Positions 1-6,106 of a DNA stretch of 13,220 nucleotides are shown here, piece after piece. The notes under the pieces were generated by a model, which saw only the letters and a list, made by a program, of their open reading frames with translations, was not told the DNA's origin and ran no database searches. The translations under genes and the position numbers were made by a program. The stretch's first letter is position 1. Every line of letters begins with the position of its first letter. This DNA comes from Balneolales bacterium (GTDB lineage Bacteria; Bacteroidota; Rhodothermia; Balneolales; Natronogracilivirgulaceae). The stretch spans positions 1-13,220 of the forward strand of contig SLHZ01000327.1 of assembly GCA_007135895.1 (NCBI GenBank), read 5' to 3'.

Positions 1-2
1 AA

Positions 3-575
3 ACGGTGCTGGGAGCCGACAAGCTGCTCCTTGCCATTATACGATGCGTGCGAGAGCTCCTTAATCACGGCGAACCGGTCACATTTTATTCGCCTGCGCT
101 TTCTTTTTTCCTGCAGGAAAAGACCACCGCCGGCAGAAAAAACCCCAGAGAAATGCTGCAGCAGTTCGTACGCATGGATGACAATGATATTCTGATCAAT
201 CTGAAATACTGGGAGCATCATCCCAATCCTGTACTTAAAGATCTTTGCCGCCGTTTTCTGAATCGTGATTTTTTCCGAACCACATTCCTGGAAAAAAAAC
301 CGACCAGGGCGAAAATGACTGCCTGGAAGAAAAAAACTGCCGAAATACTGAGAGAGGCAGGCTTGCCTGACGATGATTTTTCTGTCTCATGCTATCTGCA
401 CCTTGATGTGAGCGAAAGCGAGGCATATACCTATCAAAGCGAAGGCATTTGGATTCTGCAAAATGATCGGGTTGCCATCGAGTTTTCCAAAGCATCGGAC
501 AACAAGCACATCGAAGCCCTGACACAACCCGTGGTGCGATACTACCTGGTGCATCCGAAATCCTTGAAACCCTGA
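3..575 (+). CDS. HD-domain phosphohydrolase, C-terminal part (5' end outside window)
   Basis: The reading frame is open from the window edge, so this is the C-terminal ~190 residues of a longer protein. The GTG at 6 is probably an internal Val codon. It resembles the tail of FCB-group HD-superfamily phosphohydrolases related to SAMHD1/dGTPase. Features that match are the SPALSFFLQ segment, the block FVRMDDNDILINLKYWE, the LCRRFLNRDFF helix, and a final strand ending RYYLVHPKSL. The metal-binding HD core should lie upstream and cannot be checked. Members of this family hydrolyse dNTPs or other nucleotides; the substrate is unknown here. It is the only plus-strand gene and converges on the M1 peptidase gene. 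Its stop codon lies inside the first copy of a 60-bp tandem repeat. Family assignment is by pattern recognition; the exact activity is not supported by what is visible. Confidence 0.75.
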   Translation, partial: TVLGADKLLLAIIRCVRELLNHGEPVTFYSPALSFFLQEKTTAGRKNPREMLQQFVRMDDNDILINLKYWEHHPNPVLKDLCRRFLNRDFFRTTFLEKKPTRAKMTAWKKKTAEILREAGLPDDDFSVSCYLHLDVSESEAYTYQSEGIWILQNDRVAIEFSKASDNKHIEALTQPVVRYYLVHPKSLKP

Positions 576-708
576 TTCCGGACGGCACCAAGCTACTCCG
601 CTGCGGCGTTCACGACCGATGCCTTGAAACCCTGATTCCGGAAGGAGCAAGCTACTCCGCTGCGGCGTTCACAACCGATGCCCTGAAACCCTGATTCCGG
701 ACGGCACC
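562..708. repeat. 60-bp tandem repeat, about 2.5 copies, overlapping a gene end
   Basis: Copy 1 is 562-621 (60 bp), copy 2 is 622-680 (59 bp) and copy 3 is partial, 681-708. Each starts with cc(t/c)tgaaaccctgattccgg. Copies 1 and 2 also share the stretch agctactccgctgcggcgtt. They differ mainly at ggacggcacca versus ggaaggagca, plus one g/a change before the last few bases. The first 14 bases of copy 1 encode the last residues and stop codon of the HD protein. There are no unique spacers, so this is not a CRISPR array. No terminal inverted repeats or transposase are present. Its function is unknown. Confidence 0.9.
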
Positions 709-727
709 CTGCAGTCTCCGTTCTCAT

Positions 728-745
728 GATCCCGTGGCGGGAATC
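728..745 (+). terminator. Weak hairpin downstream of the HD gene
   Basis: gatcccg and cgggaatc can pair as a 7-bp stem with one bulged A and a 3-nt loop (tgg), followed by the T-rich stretch gattattatt. It lies in the convergent gap before the end of the M1 peptidase gene. It could end transcription of the HD gene, but the stem is short and there is no clean T run. Confidence 0.25.
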
Positions 746-770
746 TGAATGATTATTATTGCCCGTTACA

Positions 771-2597
771 TCAAGGAAACAGATTCTTTCTGAGGACGTT
801 CCGGTGAGGATCTATCCGCAGTGAGTCCTTGTTTCTGATGATGGTACAAACCCCCTCTGAAGGCACCACATCGACCCATTCCATTCCGTCATAAACAGGA
901 ACAGGCATCGGAAACTCTTGTCCGGAAGGAACTTCCCATTCCAAATAGAGACAGTCATCCTCGATGTTTCTTTTCAGTTCCGGCAATTCGGCATATTTGA
1001 GATAGGTATCAAAAAACCATTGCAGATCACGTCCTGTGAGTTGACTGGTGAGGGAAATGTAGTCGCTTGTATCCACAAATCGGGATGGGGGTCTGATGCC
1101 TGCTTTTTCATAAGCCGGATCCGGATAGGACATCCTCCGGAGCGACTTGAAAAAGAGTTCGTCACCGATTTTATGCCGAAGGGTATGCAATACCCATGCA
1201 CCTTTCATGTAGGGATCTCTTCCTTCGAATATTTGCCGGGTTGACTGACTATCCCCGGGTGCGGCGGGACGTTCATTGGTAATGCGCCGGTATATGCGTT
1301 CCATGAAATAGTTGTACTGGTCTCTGCCGTGAAGCTCCTCTGCATAAAGAGGCTGCATGTAGGTGGCAAAGCCTTCGTGAATCCAGAAATCTTTCCAGTC
1401 ACGTGCCGTAACCATATTGCCCCACCACTCATGCGCCAGTTCATGATGATGCAGATCGTCAAATCCCGAACCGGTATCAAAGACCACATCATTTTTAAAA
1501 CCCGCACCATATGCGATGAGTGTCTGGTGCTCCATACCCAAAAAAGGTGTTTCGGCAATGCCGTATTTTTCCATCCAATATGGATAGGGACCCAGCAGAC
1601 GTTCAAAAAAACGCATGTGATCGGTTACCTGTTCCAGCAAATCTTCTGCCTTTTCACGGTTTTCAGGTAATACCCAGAAGTAGATTGGGAAGAGCTCGCC
1701 GTTCAAGCTGCGATAATCCCGATGCAACTTTACATAAGGACCAATATTCACCGTTACGGCATAGTTGCTGATAGGATAGTTAGTTACCCAGTGATAGGTG
1801 GCGGTATCATCGCTGTACTTTTCACGAGAGCGCAAAACTCCGTTCGATACCGCAATCAGATCAGCCGGCACGGTGGCTTTGACAGAGACAGAGTCGGGCC
1901 GGTCCGAAGGATGATCCTTGACAGGCCACCAGATATCGGCTCCGTTAATCTGACAGGAAACACCAATCCAGGGCTGACCTGAAGCAGATCTACTCCATGT
2001 AAAACCACCTTCCCATGGCGGATTCGGAGCTTTCCTGGGGGAACCCCAATAGGAGACTTCAATGACAAGTTGCTCGCCACTATGCACAGGACGCGACAGA
2101 TCGGCAATGATCAGCCCGTTATCATGCTTGAATGAGAGAGGATCATGCCGGCCGTCAGCATGAAGCCAAATTACGCGGTGAACGTTGAATACCGAATCCA
2201 GGTGGAGGACAAACCGATCCATGTCGTCCAAAGCACGCGCATGGGTCATGGCACTGCCATAGATAGCCTGTTCATCGGTATCCACAAAAAAGTCGAGGTC
2301 GTAATAGAAGACCTGATAGGCGGCCTGCTCGGCCAGTAACTGGCCGCCGGAATCCAGGATATTGTTTTCATAGGACTCCAGAGGAACGATAACCGGTCCT
2401 CCCGAATTCGCATACCCGCTCCAGATAAATGAAGAAATAAAAAAATGAAATATCACGACCGACAATGACACAGGAAGCGCCCGGAAGGTGCAAGTGATCC
2501 TTATGTCGCCAGACTTTGCAGACCTGGTATGCAGCAATTCATTTTCAGGCAGCGATTCATTTTCAGGTCTTGAAAAAAAAGATAAATAGCAATTCAT
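771..2597 (-). CDS. Exported M1-family zinc metallopeptidase (aminopeptidase N-like)
   Basis: 608 residues. The gluzincin signature is complete: HEXXH is H385-E386-L387-A388-H389, and the third zinc ligand E408 follows exactly 18 residues after H389 (in WIHEGF). GMEHQ at 354-358 corresponds to the GAMEN exopeptidase motif with E356 kept, and Y463 in PYMKGAW is a good catalytic tyrosine candidate. An N-terminal beta domain covers roughly 90-290. A hydrophobic segment at ~41-62 followed by GYA suggests a signal peptide, so the enzyme probably trims peptides in the periplasm or at the outer membrane (inference). The n-region before it is unusually long, about 40 residues. The ATG overlaps the folA stop (ATGA) and has a strong ribosome site; no other Met occurs until M117. 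It is the last gene of the ilvE-thyA-folA unit and shares no obvious pathway with those genes. Peptide specificity cannot be read. Confidence 0.9.
   Translation of the reverse strand: MNCYLSFFSRPENESLPENELLHTRSAKSGDIRITCTFRALPVSLSVVIFHFFISSFIWSGYANSGGPVIVPLESYENNILDSGGQLLAEQAAYQVFYYDLDFFVDTDEQAIYGSAMTHARALDDMDRFVLHLDSVFNVHRVIWLHADGRHDPLSFKHDNGLIIADLSRPVHSGEQLVIEVSYWGSPRKAPNPPWEGGFTWSRSASGQPWIGVSCQINGADIWWPVKDHPSDRPDSVSVKATVPADLIAVSNGVLRSREKYSDDTATYHWVTNYPISNYAVTVNIGPYVKLHRDYRSLNGELFPIYFWVLPENREKAEDLLEQVTDHMRFFERLLGPYPYWMEKYGIAETPFLGMEHQTLIAYGAGFKNDVVFDTGSGFDDLHHHELAHEWWGNMVTARDWKDFWIHEGFATYMQPLYAEELHGRDQYNYFMERIYRRITNERPAAPGDSQSTRQIFEGRDPYMKGAWVLHTLRHKIGDELFFKSLRRMSYPDPAYEKAGIRPPSRFVDTSDYISLTSQLTGRDLQWFFDTYLKYAELPELKRNIEDDCLYLEWEVPSGQEFPMPVPVYDGMEWVDVVPSEGVCTIIRNKDSLRIDPHRNVLRKNLFP
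2532..2567 (-). repeat. 18-bp in-frame tandem duplication in the M1 peptidase N-terminus
   Basis: Two adjacent 18-bp units (2532-2549 and 2550-2567) differ at one base. On the coding strand they read cctgaaaatgaat(c/t)gctg and encode PENESL followed by PENELL, about residues 11-22. They lie before the putative signal-peptide core, in a segment that is not conserved in M1 enzymes. Confidence 0.85.
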
Positions 2598-3070
2598 GAT
2601 ACCTCCTTGTGATAGTCAATAAAGCTCAGATGATCTTTATCCGTGCGTGACACTTCTTTCCAAACAGACCCTATTTCATGGCGGTATTCCGGGAAGAAAG
2701 TATCCCCCTGGTATTTTTCCCTGATCAGTGTTATTTCCAGCTGATGTGACAGCGGATAAAAGAGCCGGTATATTTCCGCTCCTCCAATGATATATATCTG
2801 GTCACCACTCCCGGGAAGACTCAGTACCTCATCGGCGTCTCTGCAAACCTGGACATTGGGGTAGCTGCGGGTACGGGTCATTACGATATTTTTTCTGCCG
2901 GGCAGAGGCTTTTCGCCAAGTTCTTCAAAAACACCACGACCCATTACGATCGTTGATCCCATGGTCCGCTCCCGGAAGTGCTTCAGGTCTTCAGGAATAT
3001 GCCATGGAAGTCTGCCCTTCCTGCCGATGACAAGATTGGGGTCATGTGCTGCTATGAGCTTTATTATCAT
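2594..3070 (-). CDS. folA: Dihydrofolate reductase
   Basis: 158 residues, the normal length for chromosomal DHFR. It reduces dihydrofolate to tetrahydrofolate with NADPH in the cytosol, regenerating the cofactor oxidised by ThyA. Visible motifs are the N-terminal strand IIKLIAAHD, the substrate loop LPWHIPEDLKHFR (21-33) with the catalytic acid E27, the NADPH-binding IVMGR (41-45), PLPGRKNIVMTR (55-66), and IGGAEIYRLF (95-104). D123-T124 followed by FFP matches the late conserved strand. The start has a modest AGGA eight bases upstream. It lies 78 bp after thyA, the classic pairing, and overlaps the downstream M1 peptidase by 4 bp. Nothing suggests a resistance-type or plasmid-borne DHFR. Confidence 0.96.
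   Translation of the reverse strand: MIIKLIAAHDPNLVIGRKGRLPWHIPEDLKHFRERTMGSTIVMGRGVFEELGEKPLPGRKNIVMTRTRSYPNVQVCRDADEVLSLPGSGDQIYIIGGAEIYRLFYPLSHQLEITLIREKYQGDTFFPEYRHEIGSVWKEVSRTDKDHLSFIDYHKEVS
2601..2608 (-). promoter_or_regulatory. Strong Shine-Dalgarno for the M1 peptidase, inside folA
   Basis: The minus strand reads aaggaggt three bases before the ATG at 2597, within the last codons of folA. It is the strongest ribosome site in the window; most other genes here have weak or no such site. It supports the ATG overlapping the folA stop as the real start, despite the long N-terminus this implies. The spacing is shorter than usual. Confidence 0.7.
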
Positions 3071-3098
3071 CGTTTCGATCCTGTCTATGCTGTGAACC

Positions 3099-3123
3099 GG
3101 CCGGAAGTCATGTTTTGCCGGCC
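3099..3123 (-). promoter_or_regulatory. GC-rich hairpin between thyA and folA
   Basis: ggccgg (3099-3104) and ccggcc (3118-3123) form a perfect 6-bp stem around a 13-nt loop in the 78-bp gap. No T run follows, so it is not a typical intrinsic terminator. It could be an mRNA processing or stability element that uncouples folA from thyA. The role is inferred; only the symmetry is seen. Confidence 0.35.
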
Positions 3124-3148
3124 ATGGATCTGAAGATCTGTTTATGCC

Positions 3149-3997
3149 CTATACGGCAACCTCAAAGGCGATTCTGGGATGGAAGCGGTAATCCTTTAGT
3201 TTGAAATCGGATAGTTTCAGGTTATTGATATCCGTTGCTTCGATTTCGAGCCGGGGTAAAGAATAGGGCTTGCGCTTCAGTTGCTCGCGAAGGCCATCCA
3301 CGTGATTGACATAGATATGGGCATCCACTATGGTATGGACAAATTCACCGGGTTCATGACCGCTCAGACGGGCCATGACCATGGTCAGAGCGGAATAGCA
3401 GGCCATATTAAACGGAATCCCAAGGGCGATATCGCCGGATCGCTGGGTAAGATGGCAGTTCAGCTTCCCATCCGCAACATTGAAAATGAACATCACATGA
3501 CACGGCGGAAGTGCCATGGCAGGTAAAAGCCCGGGATGCCATGCACTGACAACGATCCTTCTGCTATTCGGTTCTGTACGTAAAAGCTCCAGGGCATTGG
3601 CAATCTGGTCGAACTGCTTTTTATTGCTTACCGTCTTGCGGAACCTGGCGGCAATTCCTTCGAGATCGATCTCTTCTTCTTCGTAATAAGGGAACTTCCT
3701 CCAGAGAACCGGATATATGGGCCCTACATGGCCATCCTCCCGCGCCCAGGCATCCCAGATGTGGCAGTCATTTTCGTCCCTGAGCCATCTGATATGGTCT
3801 TCACCGCGCAAGTACCATAGCAACTCAAGTATCACGGACCGAAAAGGCACTTTTTTCGTAGTGAGCAGGGGAAAACCCTCCGACAAATCTACCCGGTAAC
3901 TTTCAGCAAAAGACGATATGGTGTCTACACCAGTCCGGTTTTTTTTTCTGATACCGTTTTCCAGAACACGTCTTACCAGGTCATGATACGCTTTCAT
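3149..3997 (-). CDS. thyA: Thymidylate synthase
   Basis: 282 residues from the ATG at 3997, whose MKAYHDLVRRVLENG matches the usual ThyA N-terminus. It methylates dUMP to dTMP using methylene-tetrahydrofolate, in the cytosol. Visible are RTGVDTISSF (phosphate-binding Arg), the ELLWYLRG helix, HIWDAW, the nucleophile C166 in LPPCHVMFIF, QRSGDIALGIPFNM and DAHIYVNHVDGL. The usual GPVYGxQWR reads GPIYPVLWR, and the insert after it (residues ~105-145, with an acidic EEEE run) is longer than in the E. coli enzyme. A TTG at 4051 with AGGAG five bases upstream would add 18 residues in frame, so the start is not certain. It lies between ilvE and folA in the same direction. The family is certain. Confidence 0.95.
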   Translation of the reverse strand: MKAYHDLVRRVLENGIRKKNRTGVDTISSFAESYRVDLSEGFPLLTTKKVPFRSVILELLWYLRGEDHIRWLRDENDCHIWDAWAREDGHVGPIYPVLWRKFPYYEEEEIDLEGIAARFRKTVSNKKQFDQIANALELLRTEPNSRRIVVSAWHPGLLPAMALPPCHVMFIFNVADGKLNCHLTQRSGDIALGIPFNMACYSALTMVMARLSGHEPGEFVHTIVDAHIYVNHVDGLREQLKRKPYSLPRLEIEATDINNLKLSDFKLKDYRFHPRIAFEVAV

Positions 3998-4110
3998 CTG
4001 TTTAATTTTTTTGATTTCTGAGGTCACATGTAATGCCCATGATGTTTTCAATCATGCTCCTGTGTGACTGGGCTGCGGTCATGGACATTCATAAACAGAA
4101 AGATTAAAGT

Positions 4111-5181
4111 CTAAATGATGGTGCACCAGGATTTCTCGTCCGGTATTTCGCCGTGATGGACAGCTGTGATCTGGTCGTAAAACCACCTTGCGACCGGACC
4201 CATTTCCTTGGAAAGAATCGTGATGGTTCTGCCTTGATGGTGGATATGTCCGACCGGTGATATTACAGCGGCCGTTCCCGAACCAAAAATCTCGCTCAGA
4301 CTGCCACTGCCATGCAGACCAATGAGCTCATCTATGGAGACCGGACGCTCATCGACCCTCAGTCCCTTGAGAAGGGCAAGTTCAAGAACGCAGCTGCGAG
4401 TTATACCCGGCAGTATTGTTCCGTTGAGCGGCGGGGTAACCAGTACATCATCGATCACAAAGAAGATGTTCATGCTTCCCACCTCCTCGACAAAACGGTG
4501 TTCCCTGGCATCCAGCCACAGAACCTGCGTGTAGCCTTTCTCCTGGGCTTCCAGTGTTGGTTTCAGGCTGGCGGCATAGTTTCCGGGAACCTTTACATCC
4601 CCCACTCCACCCTGCACGGCTCTCACGTACTGGGGCATGGTAGTCAAACGGATGGGCTTGATTCCCTCGGAATAATAATCCCCCACAGGTCCGCAAAGAA
4701 TATGAAACCGATAGCTGCGTGACCTTCGCAAACCCAGGGTCTGATCTGACGCGAAAACAATGGGGCGTATATAGAGTGACTTGTATTTTGAGCGGGGCAC
4801 CCATTCCCGGTCTATATCAATCAGGGTTTTTATGCCTTCAACAAAAAATGGACGCGGAACGGGTGGTATGCATAAACGTTCACAGGATCTCACAAAGCGG
4901 TTGTAATGATCTTCCAGACGAAAAATATTGATTCTTCCATCACGGTAGCGAAAGGCCTTCATTCCTTCGAAGACTGCCTGTCCGTAATGTAGTGTTGTGA
5001 CGGCCGGAAACACGGGTATCGGGCCGTAAGGAATGATCCGGGGAGAACCCCAGGTATCCTCATGATATAGCAATTCGTACTGATGGTCGGAAAATTGTTC
5101 GCCAAATACGAGGTTGTCAAAGTTTACGTCAGGCAATCGGGTTATATGCGATCGCTCAATTTCAGGACTATACTGTGCCAT
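4111..5181 (-). CDS. ilvE: Branched-chain amino acid aminotransferase (class IV, PLP)
   Basis: 356 residues, the long bacterial/eukaryal BCAT type rather than the ~309-residue E. coli type. It interconverts Val, Leu and Ile with their 2-oxo acids using glutamate/2-oxoglutarate. Motifs are LHYGQAVFEGMKAFR (64-78), YIRPIVF (137-143), GGVGDVKVPGNYAASL with the PLP lysine K197, FVEEVGSMNIFFV (230-242), LPGITR (257-262) and the phosphate-binding GSGTAAVISPV (300-310). The ATG at 5181 has no Shine-Dalgarno but gives a normal N-terminus. It is the first gene after a terminator-like hairpin and a candidate promoter, so it probably heads the unit ilvE-thyA-folA-M1 peptidase. D-amino-acid transaminase or aminodeoxychorismate lyase are class IV alternatives, but length and motifs favour BCAT. 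Confidence 0.94.
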   Translation of the reverse strand: MAQYSPEIERSHITRLPDVNFDNLVFGEQFSDHQYELLYHEDTWGSPRIIPYGPIPVFPAVTTLHYGQAVFEGMKAFRYRDGRINIFRLEDHYNRFVRSCERLCIPPVPRPFFVEGIKTLIDIDREWVPRSKYKSLYIRPIVFASDQTLGLRRSRSYRFHILCGPVGDYYSEGIKPIRLTTMPQYVRAVQGGVGDVKVPGNYAASLKPTLEAQEKGYTQVLWLDAREHRFVEEVGSMNIFFVIDDVLVTPPLNGTILPGITRSCVLELALLKGLRVDERPVSIDELIGLHGSGSLSEIFGSGTAAVISPVGHIHHQGRTITILSKEMGPVARWFYDQITAVHHGEIPDEKSWCTII

Positions 5182-5207
5182 GGTAAAATAGTATCATCTA
5201 CAGTCTT

Positions 5208-5237
5208 TTTATAATAGGTTGTCTTGCTTCGTTGTAA
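5208..5237 (-). promoter_or_regulatory. Candidate ilvE promoter
   Basis: On the minus strand, TTACAA (5232-5237) is followed after 18 bases by TATAAA (5208-5213); TATTAT (5211-5216) is an alternative with 15-base spacing. It would start transcription ~20 bases before the ilvE ATG. The -35-like hexamer lies inside the nearer copy of a 17-bp direct repeat, a typical place for a repressor or activator site. Prediction by eye only. Confidence 0.4.
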
Positions 5238-5268
5238 TGCTTCCCCGTAATCGTTGTAATGCTTCCCC
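5230..5268. repeat. Two 17-bp direct repeats upstream of ilvE
   Basis: cgttgtaatgcttcccc occurs at 5230-5246 and again at 5252-5268, identical, with a 22-bp period (about two helical turns). The nearer copy ends ~49 bp before the ilvE ATG and overlaps the candidate -35 box. Identical same-orientation sites on one DNA face suggest a binding site for a dimeric or paired regulator. A simple local duplication is the alternative. Confidence 0.85.
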
Positions 5269-5308
5269 ATAAAACCTGTAAGATATTTAATTCACAATAA
5301 TGAAACCA

Positions 5309-5329
5309 CGACTCTTTTGCACAGAGTCG
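5309..5329 (-). terminator. Probable terminator after rnc
   Basis: On the minus strand CGACTCT and AGAGTCG form a perfect 7-bp stem with loop GTGCAAA, 27 bases past the rnc stop. The next bases, TGGTTTCATTATTG, are T-rich but interrupted. It fits the end of the fab-rnc unit before the ilvE promoter region. Efficiency is uncertain because the T tract is imperfect. Confidence 0.5.
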
Positions 5330-5356
5330 GTCGAACCATTCTTCCGGTACCCGCTC

Positions 5357-6106
5357 TCATCTGGTTTCCTTAAGGTTTTGAAGAGCCTGTTTTGCTGCAA
5401 ACTGTTCCGCTTTCTTCTTGTTTTTCCCACGGCCCGACCCCATAACCTTTTCTCCCACTGCCACTTCCACATAAAACCTCTTGTCATGTCCCGGCCCGGT
5501 TTCGTTGACGATCCGGTAAACGGGAGCAGGCAGTTTTTTTGCCTGAACGGTTTCAAGCAGCATACTCTTGTAATTATCCTGTGAAGAGACCAGCGTGTCC
5601 ATCTCCACAAGACGTTCATAAAGGCGGCTGATCAGATCCTGGACCCGGTCATAGCCCTGATCAAGGTAAACGGCACCGGCAACGGCTTCGAAACAATCCG
5701 CCAATACACTGTCAATTCGCTCAATACCCTGATTGCGCACCCTTTCACCCAGCTCAATGTAGTCGTGAAGCTCAAGGTCCCTTGCAATATGGGCCAGCAT
5801 CTCCCCTTTTACCAACTGTGACCTTAGTTTCGTCATAAATCCTTCGGTAGCAGCAGGATAACGCTTGTATATCATGTCCGAAACAACCAGGTCAAGCACA
5901 GCATCCCCAATAAACTCCAGCTGTTCATAGGATTCACTGTCCGGCAGGTTCTTTTCGGCGATCAGTGACCGGTGGCGCAATGCCTTGAGATAGAGATCCG
6001 GCCGGTTTATCCGAAGTCCGATGGCTTTTTCAAGCGAATGGATACGTCTTTTCTGAGCAGTTGACAGTACCTTCTTTTTCAGCCAGGCCCGGATGGTTGC
6101 GATCAC
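5357..6106 (-). CDS. rnc: Ribonuclease III
   Basis: 249 residues; a double-strand-specific endoribonuclease that processes rRNA precursors and structured mRNAs. The catalytic domain spans ~20-170: YEQLEFIGDAVLDL carries E64 and D68, and DSVLADCFEAVAGAVYLDQG carries D137 and E140, with the same 69-residue spacing as E. coli D45 to D114. The usual N-E-R before LEF is replaced by Y-E-Q. A double-stranded RNA-binding domain (~178-246) ends in the basic KNKKKAEQFAAKQAL helix. A ~20-residue basic N-terminal extension precedes the core. It starts with GTG in a GTGA overlap with the fabF stop, so translation is probably coupled. The fabF-rnc order is common in the FCB group. Confidence 0.96.
   Translation of the reverse strand: MIATIRAWLKKKVLSTAQKRRIHSLEKAIGLRINRPDLYLKALRHRSLIAEKNLPDSESYEQLEFIGDAVLDLVVSDMIYKRYPAATEGFMTKLRSQLVKGEMLAHIARDLELHDYIELGERVRNQGIERIDSVLADCFEAVAGAVYLDQGYDRVQDLISRLYERLVEMDTLVSSQDNYKSMLLETVQAKKLPAPVYRIVNETGPGHDKRFYVEVAVGEKVMGSGRGKNKKKAEQFAAKQALQNLKETR

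Noticed and set aside
235..650. Minus-strand open frames over the end of the HD gene and the 60-bp repeats
   Set aside because: They are antisense to a recognisable coding end and gain their repeated peptide only from the DNA repeats; no start signal or family resemblance.
562..708. CRISPR-like array
   Set aside because: Copies abut directly with no unique spacers, there are fewer than three full copies and no cas genes.
3149..4051. Possible horizontally acquired or phage thyA-folA pair
   Set aside because: No integrase, transposase, terminal repeats or attachment site nearby; length, motifs and orientation fit an ordinary chromosomal operon.
5287..5619. Minus-strand open frame overlapping the rnc 3' end in another frame
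   Set aside because: It is rich in Arg, Lys and Trp from out-of-frame reading of the dsRNA-binding domain, and rnc itself is intact.
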